64,000 bases of DNA from Alopecurus myosuroides (Eukaryota; Streptophyta; Magnoliopsida; Poales; Poaceae): the NCBI GenBank assembly GCA_028641055.1, contig CM054060.1, forward strand, positions 58,719,100-58,783,099, in the 5' to 3' direction. The notes under the pieces are model-generated. The model did not search any database and was not told the origin of the DNA. It worked only from the letters and a program-made list of their open reading frames with translations. Below, one piece after another: positions 54,431 through 64,000 of this stretch (position 1 is its first letter; every line of letters begins with the position of its first letter). Position numbers and translations under genes: made by a program.

Positions 54431-55725
54431 GCTAACTTTATTGTTTCGAAGTATTTGCCTCCTACCTTTACAGCTCAGCAAAGAAGAAAATTCTTCTATG
54501 ATTTGAGGCATTATTTTTGGGATGACCCACACTTATATAAAGAAGGTGTTGATGGTATTATGAGAAGATGTGTTCCTGAAAATGAACAACAAGAAATATT
54601 GAGAAAATGTCATAGTAGTGCTTATGGAGGACATCACGCTGGAGATAGAACTGCACATAAAGTTCTACAATCAGGTTTTTATTGGCCTACTCTCTTTAAA
54701 GATGCTAGAAATTTTGTTTTATCTTGTGATCAATGTCAAAGGGTTGGAAATATTTCTAGACGTAATGAAATGCCTATGAATTATTCTCTTGTTATTGAAC
54801 CGTTTGATTGTTGGGGTTTTGACTTTATGGGTCCTTTCCCTTCTTTAAAAGGCTACACGCATATTCTTGTTGCTGTTGATTATGTTACTAAATGGGTAGA
54901 AGCAATACCTACTAAAGTGCTGATGGTGAAACCTCTTTAAAAATGCTTAAAGATATTATTTTCCGTAGGTTTGGTGTACCTAGATATCTTATGACTGGTG
55001 GGGGTTCTCATTTTATTCATGGTGGTTTTAGAAAAACTCTTGCTAAATATGATGTTAATCATAGAATTTCCTCACCCTATCATCCTCAAACTAGTGGGCT
55101 AAGAAATCAAATCTATCTTGCAAAAGACTGTTAGCAAATCTAGAAACAATTGGGCTAAGAAATTAAATGATGCTCTGTGGGCTTATAGAACTGCTTATAA
55201 AAATCCCATGGGCATGTCTCCTTATAAGATGGTTTATGGAAAAGCTTGTCACTTTCCCCTAGAATTAGAACACAAAGCTTATTGGGCAGTGAAAGACCTA
55301 AATAGAGATTTTAAACTTGCTGGTGAGAAAAGGTTGCTTGACTTAAGTTCTTTATATGAATGGAGGAGTGAAGCATATGAAAATGCTAAGCTCTTTAAAG
55401 AGAAAGTTAAAAGGTGGCATGATAAGAGAATTATTAAAAGAGAATTTCATGTTGGTGAGAAAGTGCTATTGTATAGGTCTCGTCTCAGATTTTTTGCAAG
55501 AAAATTACTCTCGAGATGGAAGGACCTTTTGTTATCGAAGAGGTATATCGTTCGGGGGTAATTAAAATTGTTTCCCTTGAAGATAACTCCTCACAAGTGG
55601 TGAACTCCTCACATTATATTTATGGAGATCCTTATAATGAAAATGTTGTTTGTATTCGAGCCATGATTCCAAAGGAATTTATTAAGAAGCATATTTTAGA
55701 AACTGTAGAGCCAGTTTTCGAATAG
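54431..55725 (+). pseudogene. Element G integrase
   Basis: The zinc finger is seen in 'YGGHHAGDRTAHKVL' and 'SCDQCQRVG'. The first core Asp is in 'WGFDFMGPFPS'. The second is lost: 'MTGGGSHF' has Gly where relatives have Asp. A stop falls just before the expected catalytic Glu ('HPQTSG*E'). The C-terminal part includes '[20 protein letters not shown]', 'VKRWHDKRI' and '[14 protein letters not shown]'. Frameshifts occur near 54925, 55115 and 55515. It cannot be active. Confidence 0.85.
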
Positions 55726-56119
55726 GTATCAGTTTTGGTAAGAAAACTTTCGCGAAACATCTTCCAACTTTTATTTTTACTTTTTTGGAAAATATGAAAA
55801 ATTATGAGCCGGAAACGAGAGGGAGACGGAGCCCGGAGGCTCGACACCATGAGGTGGCATGGGCCCACCCCTGGCCGCGCCAGCCTATGGTGTGGGCGCC
55901 CCGGAGCCCCTCTCTGTCTCGTTTTCGACCTGGACTTTCCTTTCGTTATGATACTTTTTGCTATATAATCCCCCGGACCCCCCGAGGTTCGTATATCGTT
56001 TTCTCGTCGTGTTTCTGTTTCGAGCTGTTTTTGCCAGATTACATCTTCAGATCTAGAGCAACAATGGTTCTCCTGGATCTCCCAAAGACAGTTTCTTTGA
56101 GAACGTCGTCAACCCGTAC
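55726..56119 (+). promoter_or_regulatory. Possible internal promoter and leader of G's third ORF
   Basis: This GC-rich region has a TATA-like CTATATAATCCCCC at 55961-55974, followed by a T-rich leader and then the ORF. It resembles the layout expected of a separate transcription unit rather than of polyprotein sequence. Confidence 0.45.
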
Positions 56120-56518
56120 ATGAACGAGTTGAAGATGCATCCCAAGGAATTGTTGCTCAAGGACGAGAAGGTGCAGATTGAAGATGTTCGGGGCCCTAGA
56201 GGAGAAGGCAGTCTGGAAGCTAGGATGGAAGAACTAGAGCAAGAAGTTTTCAGGTACAAGAAGATGGCGGAGCGTGAAGTTGAGATCATCGACACGATAA
56301 AAACAGAACAGATCGCTGAATACAAGAGAGAGAATTTTAAGCTTTGGGAGGAGATTCTCTCACTCACCAAGACCACCAATGATCTGCAAGCACAACTCTA
56401 TGACGTGCAGAACCAGAACTGTGAGTATGAGAACAGGTTTAAACGTATAAGCTCTGCTGCTAGTTTCAGGATGATGGAGACCAGGACGTCTGATGCTCGT
56501 GATACACACGTTTCTTGA
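56063..56518 (+). pseudogene. Element G third ORF (coiled-coil protein), truncated
   Basis: In the main frame the first ATG is 56120 ('MNELKMHPKELLLKDEKVQI'); coding similarity extends upstream to about 56068 in the same frame but without an ATG. 'EARMEELEQEVFRYKKMAER' and the following repeats of charged and aliphatic residues predict a coiled coil. The last codons after 56490 are LTR sequence of the inserted element D, so the natural C-terminus is missing. It occupies the position called env-like in Athila elements, but I see no signal peptide or membrane segment. Confidence 0.6.
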
Positions 56519-58084
56519 GAGACCCCAAGAGGATGGTGTGATGAGCACAGCGGTAGGTATTTCCCCTTAGTTAGGAACCAAGGTTATCAATCCAGTAGGA
56601 GAAGGAGGACCTTCGGAAGGTTGATGCCACTGACGGTGGTGCCGGCGCATCACCGGTGTCAGCAACAACGTAGAACCTGCACACAACACAACCAAAATAC
56701 TTTGCCCCAACGGTACAGTGAGGTTGTCAATCTCACCGGTCTTGCTGAAAACAAAGATTAGACGTATAGTGTGGAAAACAGTGTATGCTTGCAGTAAGTA
56801 AAGAAAGCAGGAAATAGTTGTGGTTTGTTTTAACGGTGTAAGAAAATGGACCGGGGTTCATAGTTTCACTAGTGGTGTCTCTCCATAAAAGATAGCATGC
56901 TAGGTGAACAAATTACAGTTGGGAAAATTGACAAATAGAGGTTGCACCATAGTGCACAATATGACATGAATATTACTATGGTATTTAGTGCGGGCATTAC
57001 AACAAGATACATAGATCGACATCCATCTGCATCTACGACTAATAATCCACCCTCAGGTTATCATCCGAAACCCCTTAGGTATTAAGTTGCAAGCAACAGA
57101 TAATTGCATTAAACGAAGTGTGTAATGTAAGCAATGATTATGCACGCGGGCACTCTCACCGTTGTTTTCTCCCTAATGGCAATAGTGCATCCTCGCCCTT
57201 CACGTTTCTGTCACTCGAGCAAGGCAAAAAGGAGGCATGAACCCACTATCGAGCATAAATACTCCCTCTTGGAGTCACTAGGAACTACTTGGACAGAGTA
57301 ACCACTAGCAACGGAAAGCATGCAAGATCACAAATAGCATATGCAAATAAAGACTATAATCAACTTGGCATAAGTTCAATATTCATCGGATCCTAGCAAG
57401 CACAGCATAGAGAATTACATAAGATTAATCTCGATCATGATAGGCAGCTCACGAGATCTAAACATGGAGGTATATGAGGAGAAGACAACCATCTAGCTAC
57501 AGCTATGAGCCCGTAGTCCAAGGATGAACTAATCACGTATCACTCCGGAGGCAGGCATGGTGATGTAGAAGCCTCGGGTGATGATCTCCTCTCCGGCAGG
57601 GTGCCGGAAACAGCTTCAGAACCCCCCTGATCTAGGGTTGATGGTGACGGCGGCTGCGGAACTTTTCGGGGATTTTTTATCAGGTGTTTAGGGTTTTCCA
57701 TCCAGCGGGGCTTAAATAGGCGAAAGGGCAAAGGCGGTGGAGCTCTTGGGGCCCCACACCTATAGGTGGCACGGCCAAGGGGGGCCGCGCCACCCTATGG
57801 TGTGGCCCCCTGTTGCCCCTCTTTGACTCCTCTTCGGTGTTCTGGATGCTTCCGGGGAAAATAGAAACTTCTGGCTTTGTGGGGTCCAATTCCGAGAATG
57901 TTTGCAGAATAACTTTTCTGAAACAAAAAACAACATAAAACAGGGAACTGGCACTTGGCATCTTGTTAATAGGTTAGTCCCGGAAAACGTATAACAATGC
58001 TATAAATAAGGGATAAAACAAGTAGCAATTGGCAAAGTATGGTCATGGAGCATCAGAAATTATCGATACGTTGGAGACGTATCA
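56491..58084 (-). repeat. 3' LTR of element D (about 1.6 kb)
   Basis: On plus it begins TGATGCTCGTGATACACACG and ends TTGGAGACGTATCA. It aligns throughout with the C LTRs and the solo LTR. The 5' boundary rests on the TGATG start shared with C; the partner LTR lies beyond the window, so the target duplication cannot be checked. Confidence 0.8.
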
Positions 58085-60738
58085 AGCATCCCAAGCTTAG
58101 TTCCTACTCGTCCTCGAGTAGGTAAACGATAAAACACAATAATTTCTAAGGTGGCATGCTACTAACATAAACTTGATCAATCTAATGTTAAAGCGTATGC
58201 ACGCTGAGATCATAAAACTTTAAACACAGACATGATAAATAAAACTTTAATAATAAAGTATAGCAATTACTTTGCATCATGAAGAGTAACTCAAATAAAG
58301 GATCATGAATAATAATGCAAAGAAAGGTAAACGTTTGTTTCAGGTATAGAGAAATCATGGCAAAGTGATATTTTGATAGTCCTTAAGAGTGGGGCAAAAC
58401 ATAAATGCCAGGTCACCTTCAAAGTTCATGAGGAAGACTAGAACAAATAATTTAAGAACAAATAATATCACATCATGAAGTAATTATTGATGCTTATGGG
58501 ACAAATGCACATAGAACTCGGAATGGCAAAAATGCTCTCTCAACTGTGTTTAAAGTTAGAAGATGGAGACTCAACATAAAAGTAAAAGAAAGGCCCTTCG
58601 CAGAGGGAAACAGGGATCACTCATGTGCTAGAGATTTTATTTTATTGAACAGAGTTATTAAAATTTTGACACTCCTCCCATCCATTATTCAAAAACCATG
58701 GATAACCGAATCCTCGAGTGCCTGCCAACAATCACGTACCGTGGAGGAGTGTCTATATTTTGGGAGATGTATGGTAATGTCTACGAATGGTAAACAGAAA
58801 ATACAGTACGTCACAAGTCAACTGGATTCACAAGAGCGGCTCCCATGGTGAAGGACACAACTGGTGTAGAAGGTCATCCCTCTTTCTCTTTTATTTACAC
58901 AATTATGCTTTGACTGATAAATCAGGGCCAAAAATAGTGAAGAGAATTTGTTTGCATTAATTTGGGGCTGGGCACCCCGCTGCCAGCTCGTCTATCATTT
59001 GGAAAAGCGGATGAAACCAATAGTCCAGGGTGTGAAATCCAATCAACAAGTGAGATAAAGATTCTTTATTTACGTCCTCATGAGCAAAAACAGGAACATA
59101 AAGCAGGAGTAATTTTGAAGGTTTTAAAGGTAACACATGAGCAATTTACTTTGGAATGACAGTTAAATACCACATGTAGGTAGGTATTGTGGACACAATG
59201 GGAAAAACTTTGGTTTAAAGGAGTTTGGATGCACGAGTATAGCTCATACTCAGTATAGGTGGAGGCTAGCAAAAGACTGGGAGCGACAAATCAAGAGAGC
59301 ATAAGAGCCATAATCATGCATAGCGACATAAGCATCATTAATTAAAACATAAGCAGTATCACAAGTTCAAAAACTAAGTGGTCATGGAGGCTATTCGTGA
59401 ATGGTTTGTAGTCATAAACATGGTGTGAGCATGCGCCAAGTTAACCAAATAAAACATTCGAAAGAGAATATCATATATTGATGCTTTACTATGACAAGAA
59501 CAACTCATGAATCATTCAATACATATTAAACACTCTCAGCTATTTGAGGCTAATCATGCTACTCAATAACCACAAGGCTTTAAAACTAAAATAACATTTA
59601 GCATGGCATGAAAAAGTCCTAGCCACAGTCTATACAAGGTTCTACTAGCACTGTTATAAATTCTACTTCAAGCAACAATTTTCTTTCTCCCAACAAGCAC
59701 CATACAAAACATGCTTTAACAAAAAATACTCTTTATGATACAGAAAGAAAACATCAGAGTACTCACATAACACTACTAAAACTAACAGCTCTAATAAGAG
59801 ATGCATGCAAAACCGGAGCTAAATAAATGCAGCAGCTAGACAGAGATTAAGAATACAACGTATTCTCATAAAAAAATGGAGCGTGTCACCCTCCAATAAA
59901 AGAATGCTGGGGTCCAACCAAGCTTATTGAAAAAGTAAAAACAAACTTAAAGCAAAAGTAAAAGTAAACTGAACACAAAAATAAAAGACACTCCAAGCAA
60001 AGCACATAAGATGCGACCGAATAAAAATATAATTTCACTAGAAGTGACCTGATAATTTGTTGATGAAGAAGGGGATGCCCAAGGAATCCCCAAGCTTAGA
60101 CGCTTCAGTATTCTTGGAATTTTCTTGGATGTACCACCGGGGCATCCCCAAGCTTAGGCTTTTCACTCTTCTTGATCACATCATATCATCCTCTTCTCTT
60201 GACCCTTGAAAACTTACTTCACATCAAAATTCTCACAATCTTCATTAACAACGTTAGTGCAATTGAAATAATAAATTCACATGGTTTAGTTTCAACACAA
60301 GTCTAACACTCAAAAACACATTCTCTACTGTCACAACTTCTTTCAAAACTCTTTTTCTCAAAAGAACACCCAAAAGAAAGAGATTAAGATGCAAATGCGA
60401 TAAATGGCAGAAATCTGTCAAAACAGAGCAGCAGGTAAAGATCGATTTTCTCAAACATCTTCTGTTGCTCAAATAAAAAAGTGATCTATTAAGAAAAGTT
60501 TCGTATATAACTCAGGATTAAGCACAAAAAATCTCAGGTCATTTTGAATTTTCTGTGATTTTTAACGGAATTAACAGTGGACAGAAGAAATCTGTTTCCT
60601 GCGCAGAAATCCGAAATATAGGCTCAACTTTCCACTAGAGGCTTTACTTGGCTCAACAAAAACTCAAAAGAAAAGATACAACGGAGTTTCTAAGGAAATA
60701 TACAACACCCAGGTGCAAAGAACATCAAAGAAAACAAA
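58085..60738. other. Long non-coding interior of element D
   Basis: It is collinear with 18959-21600 of element C. No stable reading frame was seen. It includes blocks such as 'gaaggggatgccc' near 60067 and 'aggcatccccaagcttagg' type motifs near 60150, also found in C near 21000. Confidence 0.7.
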
Positions 60739-61278
60739 TGTCGAGACATCGTAGTAGGGTTCATAGACGGGGGTGCCATGAGGCCTACGGGTAAAGACGT
60801 GAGGGGGACGTGGTAGTATGACAACCAGGGACACCAAAATTTACCCAGGTTCACTACGTCGTAACTAGGCGGCGTTCCTACTCCTGCAATCTCACTAAAT
60901 AGGGGCTGAATCCTGAAGTATACAAAGTACAATGTGAGTTTAGGTTTCTAACTCGACGAGGATCAACTTCTCGGCGAGTTGGCTTCTCCCCTTCCTCTAT
61001 CTTCTCTCCCGTCCGGCTTTATATAGATAGCCGGGTTAGGGCTTACAGTAAGGAAACCTAAAAGACTACGGTAAGTTCTAACTTGGAAGGCAAGAATCCA
61101 CCTTCTACTCCAAGCCTCACCACGTGGGCCGTGGTCCGGGTTCTTCTAGAATCCGGCTTCTGTGCGTCAGCTTACTAGGCCGCCTAATGGACCGTAATCC
61201 ATTACCATTCAGGCCACCCTGGTAATCCGGCTCTTTAGGACACTATCTGATATACCCCTAATCGGTATATATCCGACA
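60739..61278 (-). repeat. 3' LTR of element H (540 bp)
   Basis: It contains 'aaatttacccaggttcactacgtcgtaactaggcgg', related to the LTR blocks of A, E and F. A minus-strand TATATAAAG box lies near 61016-61024. Confidence 0.8.
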
Positions 61279-61667
61279 GTAGCCCCCAAGAAGGATTGAG
61301 ACTCCAATTCGCCGTCTTTCGTCAATTTGAATTATTTCCGAGAAATGTTGGCTCCTCGTCTCGATTCTTCTTCTTCTTAAATCATTCTTTAATGCGAAAC
61401 TTGGATTTGAGAAAATCCGGCTTTCTCTTCCACGAGCCTTCATGGAGAAGGAACTTACTACGTCAGCGATAAAATCATGCTGACGTCAGGGACGTTTGGG
61501 TTCCAAATGTGAAACCCTGAAACGTATCTCTGACAGATTCTCGCAGAAAACAAGGAGATAACAGTAATCACTTGCCACCTCATTTCCCGGATTTTCCGGC
61601 GAGTGACACGCATTGAAGATCTAACGGTCCAAAGAGCCGTTGTAACGCATCTTAAACATTTTCCGGC

Positions 61668-61675
61668 TATAAATA
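61668..61675 (+). promoter_or_regulatory. TATA box of H's antisense gene
   Basis: TATAAATA in 'ttccggcTATAAATAgcctacc' stands 181 bp upstream of the ATG at 61849, the same spacing as in F. Confidence 0.65.
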
Positions 61676-61848
61676 GCCTACCTCGAGCCCTCCGGCGACC
61701 CTTCTACTCTCACTCCGCCTCCCAGCTTCCAAGCGTCACTCCACCCGTGCCAAGGTTCACTTCAGAGTGAGCAGAGCTCACGCACGTACGCGTCGTTCCC
61801 GGAACTTCTCCGTCGGGAGCTCGAGAACCTCACCGCGCCGCCTGCGAA

Positions 61849-63243
61849 TGGACTCTACCGATTCACCACGCGCAGCGGAAAAGCTCAGGGTCTCTGTTGA
61901 GATTGAAGAGATCATCAACGCCATGGATCAACAGCTCGCTTCCCCGAGCCGCGTCTCCGCCAGCGCACCGGACAAGAACTCCGGCGACCAGGCCCGCGAG
62001 GAAACGCCTCTCGTGGCCGAGACCCTGGCTACCTCCGCGCCGCCTCCGCCGTTCGCTCCTGAAACGGCAGAGGAGAAAATCCTCCTCGTCGGGGAAGAGC
62101 TCGCCGCAGCGGCCGCCGCCACCGGAGCCGAAGACGAAGGCGAAATCTTCGGCAACTAGAGCCGGTGCAACATCACCCCCTCCCTTCTTCCGACAATGGA
62201 GAAGGAGGGGTTGATTGTGAAAGGAAAATGGCGGCACGAGGAGGACGAGTCCGAGCCCTCGCCCAAAGCCGGGGGGCGGGTTCTCCTAACCTCGCACATC
62301 TCTCGAGGTATGGGATTTCCGCCATCCGCCTTATTCCTCCAGGTGCTCAACCACTATAACATCCAACCCTACAATTTGCCACCAAACTCGATTCTCTACT
62401 TAGCTGGGTTCCAGGCCCTCTTCGAAGGGTATCTAGGTTTAGCCCCTAGGTTAGATTTCTGGCAATATTGCTTCGGGGTTAAGCGAAACCCCTCTGAGGG
62501 CGCACTCCCGACTTGCGGGACCATATCTTTTACCCTGCGTAGATTCAGGGAAGATTGGTTCCCCAAGATAAAAACTTTGGAATCCGTCAAATTCTGGACG
62601 GGTTCCTTTTTCTATCACCAAGACATTCCATTTCTTGGAAAGGAAATGGGGATTCCACCTTTCAACAACTGTCCTGCCACTCCCCATGATAACTGGGCAG
62701 TGGAGGCAGTCCAAACTCTGCCGCCGGATTTGCTTAGAATTAAGCGGCGCAGCGCCAAACTCGTCACTTCCGATCCACCTCTCACCGGCATGGATACAAC
62801 TCTATGCTGGTTGGAGAGGTGAATTCAACCTCTGGCCGACCACGGTCCCCGTCTCTTATGCAAATATACGGGAATTGAGGACGCCATGCGGACAACCAAC
62901 AAATATTTGGCGGCGAAAGATTTGAGGAAATGCGTGAACCAGTTGGTCGCAGCACGCGACCAATATGAGGAAAGTCGGCCGATGTATACTGCAACAAACC
63001 CGGCTCCAAAGGTACATGTTTTATATTTTGGGTTTTGGCTTTGCGTTCCTTCTTTCTCGGATAATTGTTTTAACCCGGACTTTGTCTTTTTTGACAGATT
63101 TACGATCTTCCTGAGGCAGATCTTGCGACCGATGCCGAGTTGGACGCCATGCGTGCCAACTTTGCAGGCAGACGTAAGCGCAAGAAAACTTCCACTGCCC
63201 AGGAGATAATCGATCTTGACGGGGTTCCCGTCGCTACTTCTAG
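61849..63243 (+). pseudogene. Antisense gene of element H (Transposase_28-like), 5' part
   Basis: The ATG at 61849 opens 'MDSTDSPRAAEKLRVSVEIE' and an Ala/Glu-rich region, interrupted by UAG at 62157. The same frame goes on to a Transposase_28-like domain: 'LTSHISRGMGFPPSALFLQV', 'LNHYNIQPYNLPPNSILYLA', 'LAPRLDFWQYCFGVKR'. A UGA at 62820 precedes 'MRTTNKYLAAKDLRKCVNQL'. The first intron runs from GT at 63012 to AG at 63097; the next exon, 63098-63243, ends before GTAAAT. An upstream ATG at 61767 in a different frame is less likely. The 3' exons are deleted. Exon order matches F. Confidence 0.7.
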
Positions 63244-63355
63244 GTAAATCATCTGGGTTACTTTTTACTCTGCGTTTTGTCGCAGGATTTATTATTTTTC
63301 TCGGAATTCTAACATCTCAGATTTTACCTTTCTAGCTTGGCTCCTACAACATTGA

Positions 63356-63457
63356 AAACAGCGAAATAAAACGGGTTGAAAATAGCGAAATAAAACGGGT
63401 TGTCTCCTGGTAGCGCTTTTCTTTAACGCCTTTCAGCTAGGCATAAAAAAGGGCAAC
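63356..63457. other. Element D interior resumes after H
   Basis: 'gaaataaaacgggttg' occurs twice (near 63362 and 63384), then 'gtctcctggtagcgcttttctttaacgcctttcagctaggc', matching C near 21600-21680. Confidence 0.8.
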
Positions 63458-63898
63458 TCAAGTATTTTCAAGTAAAGAAGCATCAACATCGTTACGGGGC
63501 TTACGTTTACCTTTCTTACCCTTATTTTTTTTAGGGAACTTATGGTCCAAGCATGATTTGGGAGTGAAAGTCATGTTACCTTTTCCCATATCAATAGTTG
63601 CTCCTAAGAGCTTCAGCAGAGATGTTCCAAGGGTAATTTGTCCTCCTTCTGCACATTCAATAACAAGATAATCAGTGGAGACTGTTTTTCCTAGGAGTTT
63701 CGTAAACACTCCCTCAGCTATCCCAATGGGAAATATAGTGGTGTTATTAATGAGAGGAATTTCTTCTCCTCCATCAGCTAGCCCCCAAAGGTTTAAAGAT
63801 TCATAAATTTCCTTAGGCATAAGACAAGATTCAGACATGATATCACAACGAGCATGAAAAGTCTCACCATTTATAACAACTTTAACCAAAGGTATCAT
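63458..63898 (-). CDS. Element D retropepsin-like protease region
   Basis: The 146-codon ORF on minus reads 'VVINGETFHARCDIMSESCL' (a degenerate D-x-G-S type active site, with Met-Ser after Asp), 'PKEIYESLNLWGLADGGEE', 'GVFTKLLGKTVSTDYLVIEC' and 'TLGTSLLKLLGATIDMGKG', then a basic tail. The pattern of a short beta-rich domain with a first CD motif and a later LG..LL..LGA..D motif fits retroviral-type aspartic proteases in grass Gypsy elements. The Gly of the active-site triad is absent, so activity is doubtful. It lies where gag-pol of D should run, with coding presumably continuing to the right of 64000. Confidence 0.55.
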   Translation of the reverse strand: MIPLVKVVINGETFHARCDIMSESCLMPKEIYESLNLWGLADGGEEIPLINNTTIFPIGIAEGVFTKLLGKTVSTDYLVIECAEGGQITLGTSLLKLLGATIDMGKGNMTFTPKSCLDHKFPKKNKGKKGKRKPRNDVDASLLENT

Positions 63899-64000
63899 AA
63901 TTGTTGACTCAAAATTTATTGGGACATGATCAAGATGTTCACGAATTTGGCTATATCCCTCTTTTAAGATAGAAATATGTGATTCAAGAGTATTTAATCT

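Larger units (their letters stand above)
50703..56490 (+). mobile_element. Athila-type Gypsy retrotransposon G, decayed
   Basis: This is the only Gypsy polyprotein here on plus. It begins with a 221-bp remnant of 5' LTR and a primer site, followed by gag, protease, RT, RNase H, integrase and a third ORF, all with frameshifts. Its 5' LTR is mostly missing at the junction with E, and its 3' part is interrupted by D at 56491. The FMDD RT motif and a third ORF after integrase fit the Athila lineage; I associate it with Sabrina/WHAM-like elements. Confidence 0.85.
60739..63355 (-). mobile_element. Truncated Tat-type Gypsy element H inside D
   Basis: A 540-bp LTR (60739-61278, TGTCGAGACATCG...ATATATCCGACA) is followed by the minus-strand polypurine tract CTTGGGGGCTAC and an antisense gene on plus. 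The rest of H, including gag-pol and the other LTR, is missing: near 63355 the sequence passes directly into element D. The block 'ataaaacggg' expected in D at the junction is also lost, so a deletion removed the right part of H with a few bases of D. Confidence 0.8.
56491..64000 (-). mobile_element. Gypsy LTR retrotransposon D, right side outside the window
   Basis: The 3' LTR (56491-58084) and interior (58085-60738, 63356-64000) match element C in order and sequence. It is inserted in G's third ORF. Its own interior is interrupted by element H (60739-63355). The protease ORF at the right edge shows it keeps more coding capacity than C. Confidence 0.85.

Overview
This window is a nest of transposable elements from a large-genome grass. 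The evidence points to the Pooideae, probably Triticeae or a close relative. Several Gypsy LTRs read TGATACGTCTCC...GTATCA on one strand, a signature I associate with Triticeae Sabrina/WHAM/Fatima-type elements. There is also a CACTA element with GTCCCGG subterminal repeats, a Stowaway MITE, an AP2/ERF-like pseudogene of a type I recall as repeated in these genomes, and Tat-lineage Gypsy elements. No intact ordinary host gene was found. Family names are from memory and unverified.

Layout. 1-6893 holds older debris: the 5' end of a Gypsy element, a truncated LTR, a possible Mutator-like remnant, a LINE 3' end, a stretch that looks like plant mitochondrial DNA, a 169-bp tandem duplication, a PIF/Harbinger-type MITE, an AP2/ERF-like pseudogene and a Stowaway MITE. 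6894-14094 is a CACTA element with a frameshifted, spliced TNP2-type transposase gene (-) facing a proline-rich gene (+). 14095-15866 is AT-rich DNA plus a Copia fragment.

15867-50702 is one Tat-type Gypsy element ('E', sense on -). It is split by three later insertions: element C (17457-24091, TSD GCCGT), a solo LTR (26482-28058, TSD AGGGC), and a second, nearly intact Tat element F (33735-48836, TSD GGAAG, LTRs about 98.5% identical by eye). 50703-56490 is a decayed Athila-type Gypsy ('G', +), interrupted by element D (56491 to beyond 64000, -). D in turn contains a truncated third Tat element H (60739-63355).

The main biological point is that E, F and H each carry a second gene on the strand opposite gag-pol, between the integrase end and the 3' LTR. 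It has a TATA box, a Transposase_28-like (PF04195) domain in F and H, GT-AG introns, and coiled-coil and acidic regions in E and F. In F the eight-exon model keeps one phase-consistent frame of 1,354 codons, broken by only two stops. F's sense polyprotein (47844 to 40996) is one frame of about 2,283 codons broken by only three stops, all UAG. One of these, between protease and RT, sits at the same place in E. The coordinates, repeats and frames were read by eye; domain names rest on motif recognition, without database search.
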